64,000 nucleotides of DNA, taken from the NCBI RefSeq assembly GCF_012927265.1, contig NZ_JABBGF010000001.1, positions 1,610,502-1,674,501 on the forward strand, written 5' to 3'. The notes beneath the pieces are model-generated. The model had not been told where the DNA came from and made no database searches. It saw only the letters and a list, made by a program, of their open reading frames with translations. This document shows positions 15,008 to 23,969 of the stretch, in pieces (the stretch's first letter is position 1; each line of letters opens with the position of its first letter). The translations under genes and the position numbers were made by a program. The DNA comes from Chryseobacterium cheonjiense. GTDB taxonomy: Bacteria > Bacteroidota > Bacteroidia > Flavobacteriales > Weeksellaceae.

Positions 15008-15841
15008 ATGAACACTAGAAATTCAAGAAATCGTAGAGGAAACTCCGATTCATCAAGCAATCTCGAAGAAATTTATCAATTAGGGTATGACCACGGTTAT
15101 AACGATGCGTCCCAGGACGAAGAATACGATGATGATTTCTCGGAGTATGAAGATTACTTTGACGAAGATTATGATGATGAAGACGAAGATTACGACGATG
15201 ATGATTATGATGAAGATTACGATGATGAAGATTATGACGATGACGACTACGATGATGATGACGACGATAATAGAGGCAGAGGCAGAGGAAGATCAGGAAA
15301 CGGAAACCAGCAGAGAGACAGCCAGGGAAGATTTACTTCCGGAGGCGGAAGAGGCGGTTCCCGTGGAGGATCAGGACGTGGTTCTGGTTCTGGTTCAGGA
15401 TCAAGTTCTGGAAGAGGCAGAAATTCCGGCGGGTCGGGTAGGTCTGGCTCAGGATCAGGAGGAAGAGGCAGATCTTCAAATTCATCAAATTCAAATAGTG
15501 ACAATTATGATCACAGACATGATAATCCTGGAAGACCAAGAGGAAGCAGAAACGGTGGCGGAAGATCTTCAGGATCTGGTTCAGGTTCCGGCTCAAATTC
15601 AGGAAGATCAGGATCGGGATCCGGTAGCGGCAGAGGCGGCTCAAGATCAGGAAATAATAGCGGTTCAGGTCGAGGTTCCAATTCAGGTTCTGGCAACGGA
15701 TCATCAAGAAGAGGTTTTGCTTCAATGAGTAAGGCAGAACGTACGAGAATTGCTCGTATGGGCGGACAGGCCTCTCACGGTGGCGGAAGATCTTCAGGTT
15801 CGGGCAGATCTGGATTTGGAGGCAGACGTAATAATTCATAA
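15008..15841 (+). CDS. Low-complexity stress protein with KGG-like C-terminus
   Basis: A 277-residue, mostly disordered protein. Residues 36-87 are almost all Asp, Glu and Tyr (DDDDYDDDDDD type), and residues 88-236 are Gly/Ser/Arg-rich with RGRGRGR-type repeats. The C-terminus (237-260, GFASMSKAERTRIARMGG) resembles the KGG/Con-10 stress motif of YciG (GFASM, then KGG-like RMGG). The N-terminal NLEEIYQLGYDHGYND is not repetitive. The next gene is a YciE/YciF-type protein, matching the yciG-yciF pairing of enterobacteria. The reading frame is the one that keeps a start, the KGG match and a neighbouring terminator; frames that look open on the other strand are composition artefacts. Confidence 0.75.
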   Translation: MNTRNSRNRRGNSDSSSNLEEIYQLGYDHGYNDASQDEEYDDDFSEYEDYFDEDYDDEDEDYDDDDYDEDYDDEDYDDDDYDDDDDDNRGRGRGRSGNGNQQRDSQGRFTSGGGRGGSRGGSGRGSGSGSGSSSGRGRNSGGSGRSGSGSGGRGRSSNSSNSNSDNYDHRHDNPGRPRGSRNGGGRSSGSGSGSGSNSGRSGSGSGSGRGGSRSGNNSGSGRGSNSGSGNGSSRRGFASMSKAERTRIARMGGQASHGGGRSSGSGRSGFGGRRNNS

Positions 15842-15853
15842 TTCTTTTTCCAT

Positions 15854-15893
15854 GATTACCTCTTTATTAATATTTTAAAGGGGTAATCTTTTT
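15854..15893 (+). terminator. Hairpin terminator after the KGG gene
   Basis: GATTACC (15854-15860) pairs with GGTAATC (15882-15888), with an additional CTTT/AAAG inner segment and a T-run after the stem. It could be leaky, because the YciE/YciF gene follows in 26 bases. Confidence 0.65.
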
Positions 15894-15918
15894 AAAAATC
15901 AAACACCAATTTCACATT

Positions 15919-16551
15919 ATGGCAACAAAATCATTAGATAATAAAGATAACGGTACTTCAGGTACAGATACTTCATCAGCATCCGCTACAGGAGCTGCCG
16001 GATCAAAAAAATTGGCTTCGGTAGACAATGCTACCGTAGATAAAAATGAAATGAACAGCTCACCTTTACACAAATTTTTTGTTTCTGCACTTAAAGATGT
16101 GTACTACGCAGAGAATGCAATTATTGAAGCGCTGGGCAAAATGCAGGAAGCTGCTACTACCGATGAACTGAAAGAAGCATTCGAAGACCATCAGTTACTG
16201 ACTCAGAAACATGTAAGCAGGCTTGAAAAGGTTTTCAAACTCATTAATGAAACGCCTGAGAAAAAAGAATGCAAAGCCATTAAAGGGATCATTGAAGAAG
16301 GTGAAGAAATCATCAAGTCTACAGAAGAAGGTTCTATGACCCGTGATGCCGCTTTAATCATCGCTGCACAAAAAGTAGAGCATTACGAAATTGCAACGTA
16401 TGGAGGTCTCGCCCAGCTGGCTATTACTATGGGACACGATAAAGCAGCCGATCTTCTCGAAAAAACGTTACAGGAAGAAGAAGATACAGATTATGAACTT
16501 ACAGAAATTGCTGAAACTTACATCAATTTTGATGCGGAACAGGAAGATTAA
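15919..16551 (+). CDS. YciE/YciF ferroxidase-like protein (DUF892)
   Basis: A ferritin-like four-helix protein of the DUF892/YciE/YciF family (general stress, iron binding). The helices carry acidic and His ligands: YYAENAIIEAL near residue 58, EDHQLLTQKHVSRLEKVF near 94, AQKVEHYEIATY near 154 and QEEEDTDYELTEIAETY near 185. It has 210 residues, including a disordered N-terminal extension of about 50 residues rich in Ser, Thr and Ala. Sited right after a KGG-motif gene and before katE, the arrangement mirrors the yciGFE-katN type of stress locus. Confidence 0.9.
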   Translation: MATKSLDNKDNGTSGTDTSSASATGAAGSKKLASVDNATVDKNEMNSSPLHKFFVSALKDVYYAENAIIEALGKMQEAATTDELKEAFEDHQLLTQKHVSRLEKVFKLINETPEKKECKAIKGIIEEGEEIIKSTEEGSMTRDAALIIAAQKVEHYEIATYGGLAQLAITMGHDKAADLLEKTLQEEEDTDYELTEIAETYINFDAEQED

Positions 16552-16562
16552 CTAAAAAATAT

Positions 16563-16596
16563 AAAGCCATATAGAGCTTCTATGTGGCTTTTTTTA
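16563..16596 (+). terminator. Terminator after the YciE/YciF gene
   Basis: The stem AAAGCCA/TGGCTTT (with an ATAG/CTAT inner pair) is followed by seven Ts, 12 bases after the stop. Confidence 0.8.
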
Positions 16597-16767
16597 AATA
16601 AAAAAATATTAAATGATTTAAATTTTATTATCTGTGAACAGCAATGTTTATAAAATGACAACAATATATACCGGAAACCGCAAAAAGGCCTTAAAGTTGT
16701 TATAAAAGAGTAGCGGATTACCCGTTTCTCACAAACTTAGAACACCAATCACAAAATATAAAGAATT

Positions 16768-18909
16768 ATGAAAGACAACACATCAGACAATGAAAAGCTA
16801 AACCAGCTGGAATCTCATATGAATTCCAACGAAAACGAAAAATTAACGAGCAATCAGGGACTGAAAATCAATAACGATCAGGACTCCCTTAAAGCAGGCG
16901 ACAGAGGTCCTACTTTACTTGAAGATTTCTTTTTCAGAGAAAAAATCACACACTTCGACCACGAAAGAATTCCGGAAAGAGTAGTTCATGCCCGTGGATC
17001 CGGGGCACATGGCGTATTTAAACTAAACAAAAGTCTTGCAGAATATACAAGAGCCAACTTCTTGTCCGAAGTAGGTAAAGAAACGCCTGTTTTTGTAAGA
17101 TTTTCAACGGTTGCAGGCAACAGGGGAAGTACAGATCTTGCAAGAGATGTCAGAGGCTTTTCTGTAAAATTCTATACAGATGAAGGAAATTATGATCTCG
17201 TGGCGAATAATATTCCTGTTTTCTTCATTCAGGATGCTATTAAATTTCCGGATCTTGTACACGCCGTAAAACCTGAACCTCACAATGAAATACCGCAGGC
17301 ACAATCTGCACACGATACCTTCTGGGACTTTATTTCTTTAATGCCTGAAAGTACACATATGATCATGTGGCTTATGAGCGATAGAGCAATCCCGCGAAGC
17401 TACAGAATGATGGAAGGATTTGGGGTACATTCCTTTAAATTAATCAATGATGAAGGAAGAGCACATTTCGTAAAATTCCATTTTAAACCAAAATTAGGAG
17501 TACACTCTGTGGCATGGGACGAAGCACAGAGAATTTCCGGAGTAGATCCTGATTTCCACAAAAGAGATCTTTGGGAATCTATTGAAAACGGACTTTTCCC
17601 GGAATGGGATTTCGGGGTACAGCTGATTCCTGAAGAAGATGAATTTAAATATGATTTTGATCTTCTTGATCCTACCAAAATAGTTCCTGAAGAAGAAGTA
17701 CCTGTACAGCTCATCGGAACATTAACACTCAATAAAAACCCCGAAAACTTTTTTGCCGAAACAGAGCAGGTGGCATTCCACCCCGGCCATATCGTTCCGG
17801 GAATTGATTTTACCAATGATCCGCTTCTGCAGGGAAGATTATTTTCCTATACAGATACCCAGCTTATAAGATTAGGCGGTCCGAACTTTCACGAGATTCC
17901 TATCAACAGATCAGTAAAAAAAGTCCACAATAACCAGAGAGACGGCTATATGAGACAGCAGATCGATCAAGGCAAGGTAAGCTATGAGCCGAATTCCATT
18001 GGAGGAGGATGCCCATTTCAGGCTATGATGAAAGACGGAGGGTACGTATCTCACGGCTCAAGAGTTTCGGGAGAAAGGGTACGAGAAAGAAGCCAAAGTT
18101 TTGTAGATCATTATTCACAAGCCAAATTATTCTACAACAGCCAGTCTGCACCGGAAAAAAGGCACCTTGAAAATGCGCTAATATTTGAACTTTCAAAAGT
18201 AACAATTCCGGCAATCAGAGAAAGAATGGTAGGTCAGCTTGCTTTTGTAGATAAAAAGCTTGCGGCAAAAGTTGCAGCAAAAGTAGGTGTGGAAGTGAAA
18301 GAACTTAATTTCCCTAACCAAAGCATTCCGGCAGATGTAGATCCTTCTACATTACAAAGCGAAGAAAGAGAGCCTACCACTAAAATTTCTGAAGCATTAA
18401 GCATGCAGAATACCATTAAAAATACCATCATGGGCAGAAAGATCGGCTTCATCATGGGAAATGGAGCAGATGCAGCTGCAATCAACGATTTAAAAACAAA
18501 ATTGGAGGGAGAAAATGCCGTGGTAGAGATCATCGGTACAAGCATGGCTCCCGTAAAAGTAAATGACGGATCATCGCTTATTCCTAAACATTCTATAACA
18601 AGCAATTCAAGCGTTTCCTTTGATGCTCTTTACATTGCGGCAGGAGAAAATTCTACCAAAGAATTACTGACTCCCGAAAATAAACAGCCTGCTCTGAATT
18701 ATATCAACGAAGCATACAAGCACTGTAAGGCGATTTATTTCGGAGAAGGAACAGAACCTCTTTATATGAACAGCAATATCAGCATGAAAGATCATATCGA
18801 TCCTGCTATTGTCATCGCTGAAGATGAGAATCCATCGGATAAATTCATTACAGCCATTGCCAATCACAGAGTCTGGGATCTTGAAATAGAAAGAAATGCC
18901 CAAAAATAA
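16768..18909 (+). CDS. katE: Large-subunit catalase HPII-type
   Basis: Heme catalase degrading hydrogen peroxide; 713 residues, the large-subunit class. The catalytic His is H74 in RVVHARG, the distal Asn is N147 in DLVANNIPVFF, and the proximal heme Tyr is Y361 in LFSYTDTQL. Residues from about 555 (GRKIGFIMGNGADAAAIN) form the C-terminal DJ-1/PfpI-like (flavodoxin-fold) domain that marks HPII. A 50-residue Asn/Glu-rich N-terminal extension precedes the core. It starts an operon of closely spaced genes to 24626 after a 216-base gap holding a terminator. Confidence 0.96.
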   Translation: MKDNTSDNEKLNQLESHMNSNENEKLTSNQGLKINNDQDSLKAGDRGPTLLEDFFFREKITHFDHERIPERVVHARGSGAHGVFKLNKSLAEYTRANFLSEVGKETPVFVRFSTVAGNRGSTDLARDVRGFSVKFYTDEGNYDLVANNIPVFFIQDAIKFPDLVHAVKPEPHNEIPQAQSAHDTFWDFISLMPESTHMIMWLMSDRAIPRSYRMMEGFGVHSFKLINDEGRAHFVKFHFKPKLGVHSVAWDEAQRISGVDPDFHKRDLWESIENGLFPEWDFGVQLIPEEDEFKYDFDLLDPTKIVPEEEVPVQLIGTLTLNKNPENFFAETEQVAFHPGHIVPGIDFTNDPLLQGRLFSYTDTQLIRLGGPNFHEIPINRSVKKVHNNQRDGYMRQQIDQGKVSYEPNSIGGGCPFQAMMKDGGYVSHGSRVSGERVRERSQSFVDHYSQAKLFYNSQSAPEKRHLENALIFELSKVTIPAIRERMVGQLAFVDKKLAAKVAAKVGVEVKELNFPNQSIPADVDPSTLQSEEREPTTKISEALSMQNTIKNTIMGRKIGFIMGNGADAAAINDLKTKLEGENAVVEIIGTSMAPVKVNDGSSLIPKHSITSNSSVSFDALYIAAGENSTKELLTPENKQPALNYINEAYKHCKAIYFGEGTEPLYMNSNISMKDHIDPAIVIAEDENPSDKFITAIANHRVWDLEIERNAQK

Positions 18910-18933
18910 ATATTCATAAAATCACCTTCACAC

Positions 18934-18945
18934 CACTAAATATTA
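18934..18945 (+). repeat. Shared translation-leader motif CACTAAATATTA (copy 1)
   Basis: CACTAAATATTA ends 4 bases before the alcohol dehydrogenase start codon. The same 12-mer ends 5 bases before the CinA start at 20163. No Shine-Dalgarno sequence is present at either gene. Confidence 0.4.
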
Positions 18946-18949
18946 AATT

Positions 18950-20128
18950 ATGAAAGCAGCAGTTATTCACGGACCGGGCCTTATCAAATGTGATACAGTA
19001 GACGATCCGATAATTAAAGATTCGAGAGATGTTATTCTAAAAGTTACTTCAACGGCCATCTGCGGAAGTGATCTTCATATGTATTCCGGAGGAATTCCCC
19101 AGGCAAGACCAATGGTTATGGGACATGAATTCATGGGAATCGTAGAAGAAGTAGGACAGCACATCACCAATCTTAAAGTGGGAGACAGAGTGGTTGTTCC
19201 ATTTCCTGTTTCCTGCGGAAGCTGCTATTTCTGTCAGCACGATCTTCCTACAGCCTGTGAGCACAGCAACCCTGAGCATTACGGACCTGAGGGCGGAATT
19301 GTTACCGACAAAGGCGGTGCACTATTCGGATATTCAGATTTATATGGAGGATATGATGGAGGACAGGCACAATATGTAAGAGTTCCTTATGCTCATTTTG
19401 GACCTAGAAAAGTTCCGGATAATCTTACCGATGAACAGGTTCTTTTTCTTACCGACATTTTTCCTACCGGATATACCGGAGTAATGTGGGGCGAGCTAAA
19501 AGGAGGCGAAACGGTAGCAATCTTTGGCGCAGGACCTGTAGGTTCTATGTCGGCAAAATCAGCTATTCTGCACAATGCAAAAAAAGTAATTGTAATCGAT
19601 ACCCAGCAGTACAGGCTGGATCAGATCAAAAATCTTACGGGCTGCGATACCATTTTATGGGAAGATGGTCAGAGTGTTATAGACCAGATTCGTGATATGA
19701 CAGATGGAAGAGGTGCTGATCTCTGCATTGAAGCTGTGGGCTTTGAACCGGACAGAAACCTGCTGGACCGTGCAAAAGCGGTCATCAATTTCGAAAAAGG
19801 TTCTATTAAGGTGCTGGAAGCCTGTATGAGTGCAGTAAGAAGGGGAGGAATTGTTTCTATCCTGGGCGTCTATCCGGTAAATTATGATAATTTCAAACTT
19901 GGACAGATTTTTGATAAAGGTATTACTATAAAGGCCGGCCAGTGCAACGTTCATACCATCATTGATGAATTAATGGACCATGTACAGAGCGGCAGAGTAA
20001 AACTGGATGACATTATTACTCACCGTCTTTCCCTCGAGGATGTTTCTAAAGGATATGAAATCTTTGATAAAAAGCAGGACGGATGCGTAAAAGTTGTCCT
20101 TGATCCATGGAAGCCCTCTGGTTTCTAA
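18950..20128 (+). CDS. Zinc-dependent alcohol/formaldehyde dehydrogenase-like protein
   Basis: A 392-residue medium-chain dehydrogenase/reductase. Catalytic zinc ligands are C38 (AICGSDLHMY), H59 and E60 (GHEFMG); the structural zinc Cys are C89, C92, C95 and C103. The NAD(P)-binding Rossmann motif is GAGPVG near residue 192. It resembles the glutathione-independent formaldehyde dehydrogenase-like group. It is in the katE operon, 40 bases after katE. Its probable role is reduction or oxidation of stress-derived aldehydes; the true substrate is unknown. Confidence 0.9.
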   Translation: MKAAVIHGPGLIKCDTVDDPIIKDSRDVILKVTSTAICGSDLHMYSGGIPQARPMVMGHEFMGIVEEVGQHITNLKVGDRVVVPFPVSCGSCYFCQHDLPTACEHSNPEHYGPEGGIVTDKGGALFGYSDLYGGYDGGQAQYVRVPYAHFGPRKVPDNLTDEQVLFLTDIFPTGYTGVMWGELKGGETVAIFGAGPVGSMSAKSAILHNAKKVIVIDTQQYRLDQIKNLTGCDTILWEDGQSVIDQIRDMTDGRGADLCIEAVGFEPDRNLLDRAKAVINFEKGSIKVLEACMSAVRRGGIVSILGVYPVNYDNFKLGQIFDKGITIKAGQCNVHTIIDELMDHVQSGRVKLDDIITHRLSLEDVSKGYEIFDKKQDGCVKVVLDPWKPSGF

Positions 20129-20145
20129 ACAAATACACACTAACA

Positions 20146-20157
20146 CACTAAATATTA
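20146..20157 (+). repeat. Shared translation-leader motif CACTAAATATTA (copy 2)
   Basis: An exact second copy of the motif at 18934-18945, here 5 bases before the CinA start. Confidence 0.4.
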
Positions 20158-20162
20158 GAATT

Positions 20163-20663
20163 ATGGAATTTCAAAAAAATCTTCTGGAGTACATCAGCCA
20201 GTCTTTAATGACTACTGATGAGACTATTTCAGTAGCAGAAAGCGTTACTTCAGGCTGTTTACAGCTGGCTTTCTCTCAGATGCCGAATGCCTCAATGTTT
20301 TATAAAGGCGGACTTACAGCCTATACATTGCAGGAAAAAGTAAAATTATTAAATGTTGATGCGCACGAAGCGGAAGAATGCGATTGCGTTTCAGAAAATA
20401 TAGCAGAAACAATGGCCCTGAATGTTGCAAAACTTTACGAATCCGACTGGTCAATTGCAACCACAGGCTACTGTACACCCATCCGCAATTCTTCATACAA
20501 AATTTTTGCATTCTTTTCATTCTCTTATAAAGGAGAGATTGTTTTAACCAAAAAGCTTGAACTCCATCCTAAAACACAGGCTTTAAATGCCCAGCTGTAT
20601 TATACAGAATTTATTTTAGGGTGCTTTAAAAGCGAGATCAATCAGTTACTAATCCTAAAGTAA
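20163..20663 (+). CDS. CinA-like (nicotinamide-nucleotide amidohydrolase domain) protein
   Basis: A 166-residue protein matching the C-terminal CinA/PncC domain, which deamidates nicotinamide mononucleotide in NAD recycling. The motif ISVAESVTSGCLQLAFSQMP near residue 22 and the YKGGLTAYTLQEKVKLLNV segment near 45 are typical, as is ATTGYC near residue 100. The classical CinA N-terminal domain is absent. The ATG at 20163 is preferred to an upstream frame that runs through the end of the dehydrogenase gene. In this stress operon it links NAD salvage to oxidative stress, by inference. Confidence 0.8.
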   Translation: MEFQKNLLEYISQSLMTTDETISVAESVTSGCLQLAFSQMPNASMFYKGGLTAYTLQEKVKLLNVDAHEAEECDCVSENIAETMALNVAKLYESDWSIATTGYCTPIRNSSYKIFAFFSFSYKGEIVLTKKLELHPKTQALNAQLYYTEFILGCFKSEINQLLILK

Positions 20664-20667
20664 GATA

Positions 20668-21465
20668 ATGAATAAAAAAAATGAATATGCGCTGGTTACG
20701 GGAGCAACCAGCGGGATCGGCTATGAGCTTGCAAAACAGTTTGCAAAGAACGGATACGATCTTGTAATGGTCGCCCGCAATCATGACGACCTGAAAAAAA
20801 AGGCAGATGAATTCAAAAGCTATGGGGTCAATGTGATTACCATTGCTAAAAATCTATTTATTGAAGAAGATGCGTACTCATTATATTCCGAATTGAAATT
20901 AAACGGTATCAGTCCGTCAATTTTAGTGAATGATGCAGGACAGGGCATTTACGGGAAATTCCAGGATACGGATATCCATAGGGAAGTAGATGTTGTGAAT
21001 CTGAATATAGTTTCCGTACTTATTCTTACCAAAATGTTTTTGAAAGACCGCTTACCAAAGGGATCAGGAAAAATTCTCAATCTTGCGTCCATTGCAAGTA
21101 AAGCGCCCGGTCCATGGCATTCGGTGTATCACGGAACGAAAGCATTTATTCTCTCCTGGTCGGAAGCTATCAGGGAAGAACTTAAAGATACGGGAATAAC
21201 CGTTACAGCACTTTTACCAGGACCTACCGATACGGATTTCTTCAACAAAGCAGATATGAATGAAAGTAAAATTCTGGAAGACAGAGACAATCTTGCATCA
21301 CCGGAAGAAGTGGCCATTGATGGTTTTAACGCTTTAATGAATGGTGACGATAAAGTAGTCTCAGGATTAAAAAATAAACTGACCGTAGCCATGTCTAATA
21401 TTGCTACAGACAGTATGGCTGCCCATCGAATGGCAGAAATGCAAAAACCGGTAAATGAAAAGTAG
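20668..21465 (+). CDS. Short-chain dehydrogenase/reductase (SDR)
   Basis: A 265-residue classical SDR with Rossmann motif TGATSGIG (residues 11-18) and the catalytic triad S141, Y154, K158 (VYHGTKAF). Two usually conserved spots differ: KNL where a DL pair is normal near residue 62, and NDAG instead of NNAG at 88-91. The cofactor motif still looks functional. It follows the CinA gene by 4 bases and precedes a second SDR by 6 bases. Its role in the stress operon is probably reduction of carbonyl compounds; the substrate is not predictable. Confidence 0.88.
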   Translation: MNKKNEYALVTGATSGIGYELAKQFAKNGYDLVMVARNHDDLKKKADEFKSYGVNVITIAKNLFIEEDAYSLYSELKLNGISPSILVNDAGQGIYGKFQDTDIHREVDVVNLNIVSVLILTKMFLKDRLPKGSGKILNLASIASKAPGPWHSVYHGTKAFILSWSEAIREELKDTGITVTALLPGPTDTDFFNKADMNESKILEDRDNLASPEEVAIDGFNALMNGDDKVVSGLKNKLTVAMSNIATDSMAAHRMAEMQKPVNEK

Positions 21466-21471
21466 ATTATT

Positions 21472-22224
21472 ATGGGGAACTTAAAATTAGAAAATAAAAA
21501 AGTACTGATTACAGGAGCAGACAGTGGAATCGGTAAGGCAGTAGCTTTACTTTTTGCAAAAGAAGGAGCAGATATCGCCATTATTTATTATTCCGATGAC
21601 AAAGATGCGGAAGAGGTAAAAGCAGAAATAGAAAGCCTGGGAAGAAAAGCTTCTATCCATAAGGGAGATGTTAATGACACTCAGTTTTGTGAAAAAACAA
21701 CCCAAAAAGTAGTTTCAGAATTCGGAGGCATTGATATCCTGGTTAATAATGCAGGAACACAGGTTCCGGCAGATGATATTACTGATTTGGAGGAGGAAAA
21801 TATCAGAACAACGTTCAATTCCAATATTATAGGAATGATTCTTCTCACCAAAATCGTTTTTCCTCATCTGAAACAAGGCAGTTCCATTATTAATACGACA
21901 TCAGCAGTAGCTTATCAGGGACATGAACAATTGTTGGATTACTCGGCTACAAAAGGAGCAATTGTCTCTTTCACGCGTTCACTCGCTTTGCAGTCCAAAC
22001 CAAAAGGCATTCGTGTTAATGCCGTAGCACCGGGGCCTGTAGCAACACCACTTACCAAAGAAACTTTTGGCGAAGAAGATGATGATCCGAACAAGCCGCC
22101 TTTCGAAAGAAATGCAACGCCGGAAGAAGTAGCGACCAGCTTTCTTTTCCTTGCCAGCGATGATGCAGCACAGATTACCGGTCAGGTACTTCACCCTAAC
22201 GGTGGCATCGTAGTTAACGGGTAA
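21472..22224 (+). CDS. Short-chain dehydrogenase/reductase (YghA-like SDR)
   Basis: A 250-residue SDR with cofactor motif TGADSGIG (14-21), NNAG at 92-95, catalytic S144, Y157, K161 (YSATKGA) and a C-terminal AQITGQVLHPNGG loop. The overall pattern is close to glucose/YghA-type dehydrogenases common in stress loci. It shares only limited identity with the SDR upstream, so this is not a recent duplication. Operon position as for its neighbours. Confidence 0.9.
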   Translation: MGNLKLENKKVLITGADSGIGKAVALLFAKEGADIAIIYYSDDKDAEEVKAEIESLGRKASIHKGDVNDTQFCEKTTQKVVSEFGGIDILVNNAGTQVPADDITDLEEENIRTTFNSNIIGMILLTKIVFPHLKQGSSIINTTSAVAYQGHEQLLDYSATKGAIVSFTRSLALQSKPKGIRVNAVAPGPVATPLTKETFGEEDDDPNKPPFERNATPEEVATSFLFLASDDAAQITGQVLHPNGGIVVNG

Positions 22225-22248
22225 CGATAAAAAAAACAATAATAATTT

Positions 22249-22413
22249 ATGAAAATTACAGCTTTATTGCTTGGAATCATCGGTCTTTTCGCCATTTCAT
22301 CATGCAGATGTGATTTTGACGAAGACGAGCCTAAAAACAAGTATGACGGAAACAAATCCGACACCCATAAAAACAAAAGCAGTGCAGAAAATGATGCGCT
22401 GCGGATACAATAA
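22249..22413 (+). CDS. Small acidic lipoprotein (54 residues)
   Basis: A 54-codon gene coding for MKITALLLGIIGLFAISSC, then a charged tail rich in Asp, Glu, Lys and Asn. The lipobox ISSC has lipidated Cys19, and another Cys follows at 21. It is 24 bases after the SDR and 21 bases before the FAD/Rieske gene, so it fits the operon. No family match is recognised. Confidence 0.6.
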   Translation: MKITALLLGIIGLFAISSCRCDFDEDEPKNKYDGNKSDTHKNKSSAENDALRIQ

Positions 22414-22434
22414 GTTTAACTAAAATTCTAAGAC

Positions 22435-23958
22435 ATGCACAGAGACGGGGCAAGAAAAAGTATATGGCAGGAAGAAATAAGAAAATTTTCCTCGGAAGCC
22501 GACCTTCATCAACTCTATGATGTTGCTGTAGTGGGTGGAGGAATTACCGGTATTTCAACCGCTTTAAAACTGCAGCAGGCCGGAAAAAGATGTATTCTCC
22601 TGGAAGCTGCCAATATCGGTTTCGGAACAACCGGCGGAACAACCGCACATCTTAATGATTTTTTTGATACGACCTCTAATAAGGCCATCAGTGACTTCGG
22701 ACAGGATAATGCGCAACTGTTTGCAGATACAGGTCAGGAAGCCATACAAATTATAGAAAACAACATACAGCAATATGGAATCGACTGCGATTTCGAGAAA
22801 AAAACCGCTTACCTTTTTGCACTCGATGAAAAACAGCAGAAAGAACTTAAAGATATCGTAGACGGAGCGGAAAAAGTAGGACATAAAATGACCTTTACAG
22901 ATGAAATTCCTTTTCCGATACCATTTAAAGAAGCTGTGACTATTCCTGATCAGGCGCAGTTTCACCCGGTAAAATATATCAAAGGACTTTGTGAAGCGTT
23001 CATCAGCTTAGGCGGAGTTATTCAGGAAGAATGCCGTTGTGAAAGCCATGATGAGCAGGAAAATTATGTAGCTTTAGAAACATCACAAGGAGAAATTAAA
23101 GCTAAAAATGTAGTGTATGCCACTCATATTCCTCCGGGGCTCAGTGTTCTTCACATTACCAATGCACCTTACAGAAGCTATGCGATTGCCTTCAGTCTGA
23201 AAAGTGGAAACTACCCAAAAGATCTCGGATATGACCTTCTTGATCCTTACCATTATTACAGAACCCAGGAAATTGACGGTCAGACCCTTCTTATCGCAGG
23301 AGGTGAAGACCATAAAACGGGGCATGAAGAAGATACGGGAGAATGTTTTTCACGGCTGGAAAACTATGTCAGGAAATATTTCGATGTAGAGACGGCTTAT
23401 TACAGCTGGTCAAGCCAGTATTACGAGCCGGTGGATGGATTTCCGTATATCGGAAAACTTCCGGGGAGCAGCGGTAAAATTTTCACTGCAACAGGATTCA
23501 GAGGAAACGGAATGATATTCGGAACGATTTCCTCGCAGGTTTTATCAGATCTTATTATTACGGGAAGCAGTAAATATGAAAATATTTTCAGTCCGTCAAG
23601 AATAAAACCGATTGCAGGCTTCGCTGATTTTGTAAAAGAAAACGCCGTGGTTGCCTATGATTTTATTAAGGACAAGCTTTTTGCTGAAAAGATCAATTCG
23701 CTTACACAAGTAAAAGAAGGTGAGGCAAAAGTTGTGAAATATGAAGGTGAATCATACGCTTTATACAAAGAAACCAATGGCAAAATACATCTGGTAAAAA
23801 GTACATGTCCTCATGCGAAATGTGAAGTTCGGTGGAATAGTGCAGAGCTTAGCTGGGATTGCCCATGTCATGGCTCCAGATTTAATATTAACGGAAAACT
23901 TCTGACGGGACCTACCGTAAAAGATCTTCCGCGTGTAGATACTGATTCTGAAATTTAA
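22435..23958 (+). CDS. FAD-dependent oxidoreductase with C-terminal Rieske [2Fe-2S] domain
   Basis: A 507-residue fusion. Residues 30-58 form an FAD-binding DAO-type Rossmann fold (VVGGGITGISTAL), the middle is the substrate domain (GFRGNGMIFGTISSQV near 360), and the C-terminus is a Rieske domain with C458-x-H460 and C476-x-x-H479 separated by 15 residues. This matches the glycine/D-amino acid oxidase-like plus Rieske architecture found in many stress clusters. The electron donor and substrate are unknown. It lies in the katE operon 21 bases after the lipoprotein. Confidence 0.9.
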   Translation: MHRDGARKSIWQEEIRKFSSEADLHQLYDVAVVGGGITGISTALKLQQAGKRCILLEAANIGFGTTGGTTAHLNDFFDTTSNKAISDFGQDNAQLFADTGQEAIQIIENNIQQYGIDCDFEKKTAYLFALDEKQQKELKDIVDGAEKVGHKMTFTDEIPFPIPFKEAVTIPDQAQFHPVKYIKGLCEAFISLGGVIQEECRCESHDEQENYVALETSQGEIKAKNVVYATHIPPGLSVLHITNAPYRSYAIAFSLKSGNYPKDLGYDLLDPYHYYRTQEIDGQTLLIAGGEDHKTGHEEDTGECFSRLENYVRKYFDVETAYYSWSSQYYEPVDGFPYIGKLPGSSGKIFTATGFRGNGMIFGTISSQVLSDLIITGSSKYENIFSPSRIKPIAGFADFVKENAVVAYDFIKDKLFAEKINSLTQVKEGEAKVVKYEGESYALYKETNGKIHLVKSTCPHAKCEVRWNSAELSWDCPCHGSRFNINGKLLTGPTVKDLPRVDTDSEI

Positions 23959-23969
23959 TCGAAGGTATT

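Noticed and set aside
15087..15839. Long open frames on both strands over the low-complexity gene
   Set aside because: They arise from the repetitive Asp/Gly/Ser/Arg codons and encode low-complexity sequence with no motif. The chosen frame has the KGG match and a fitting start.
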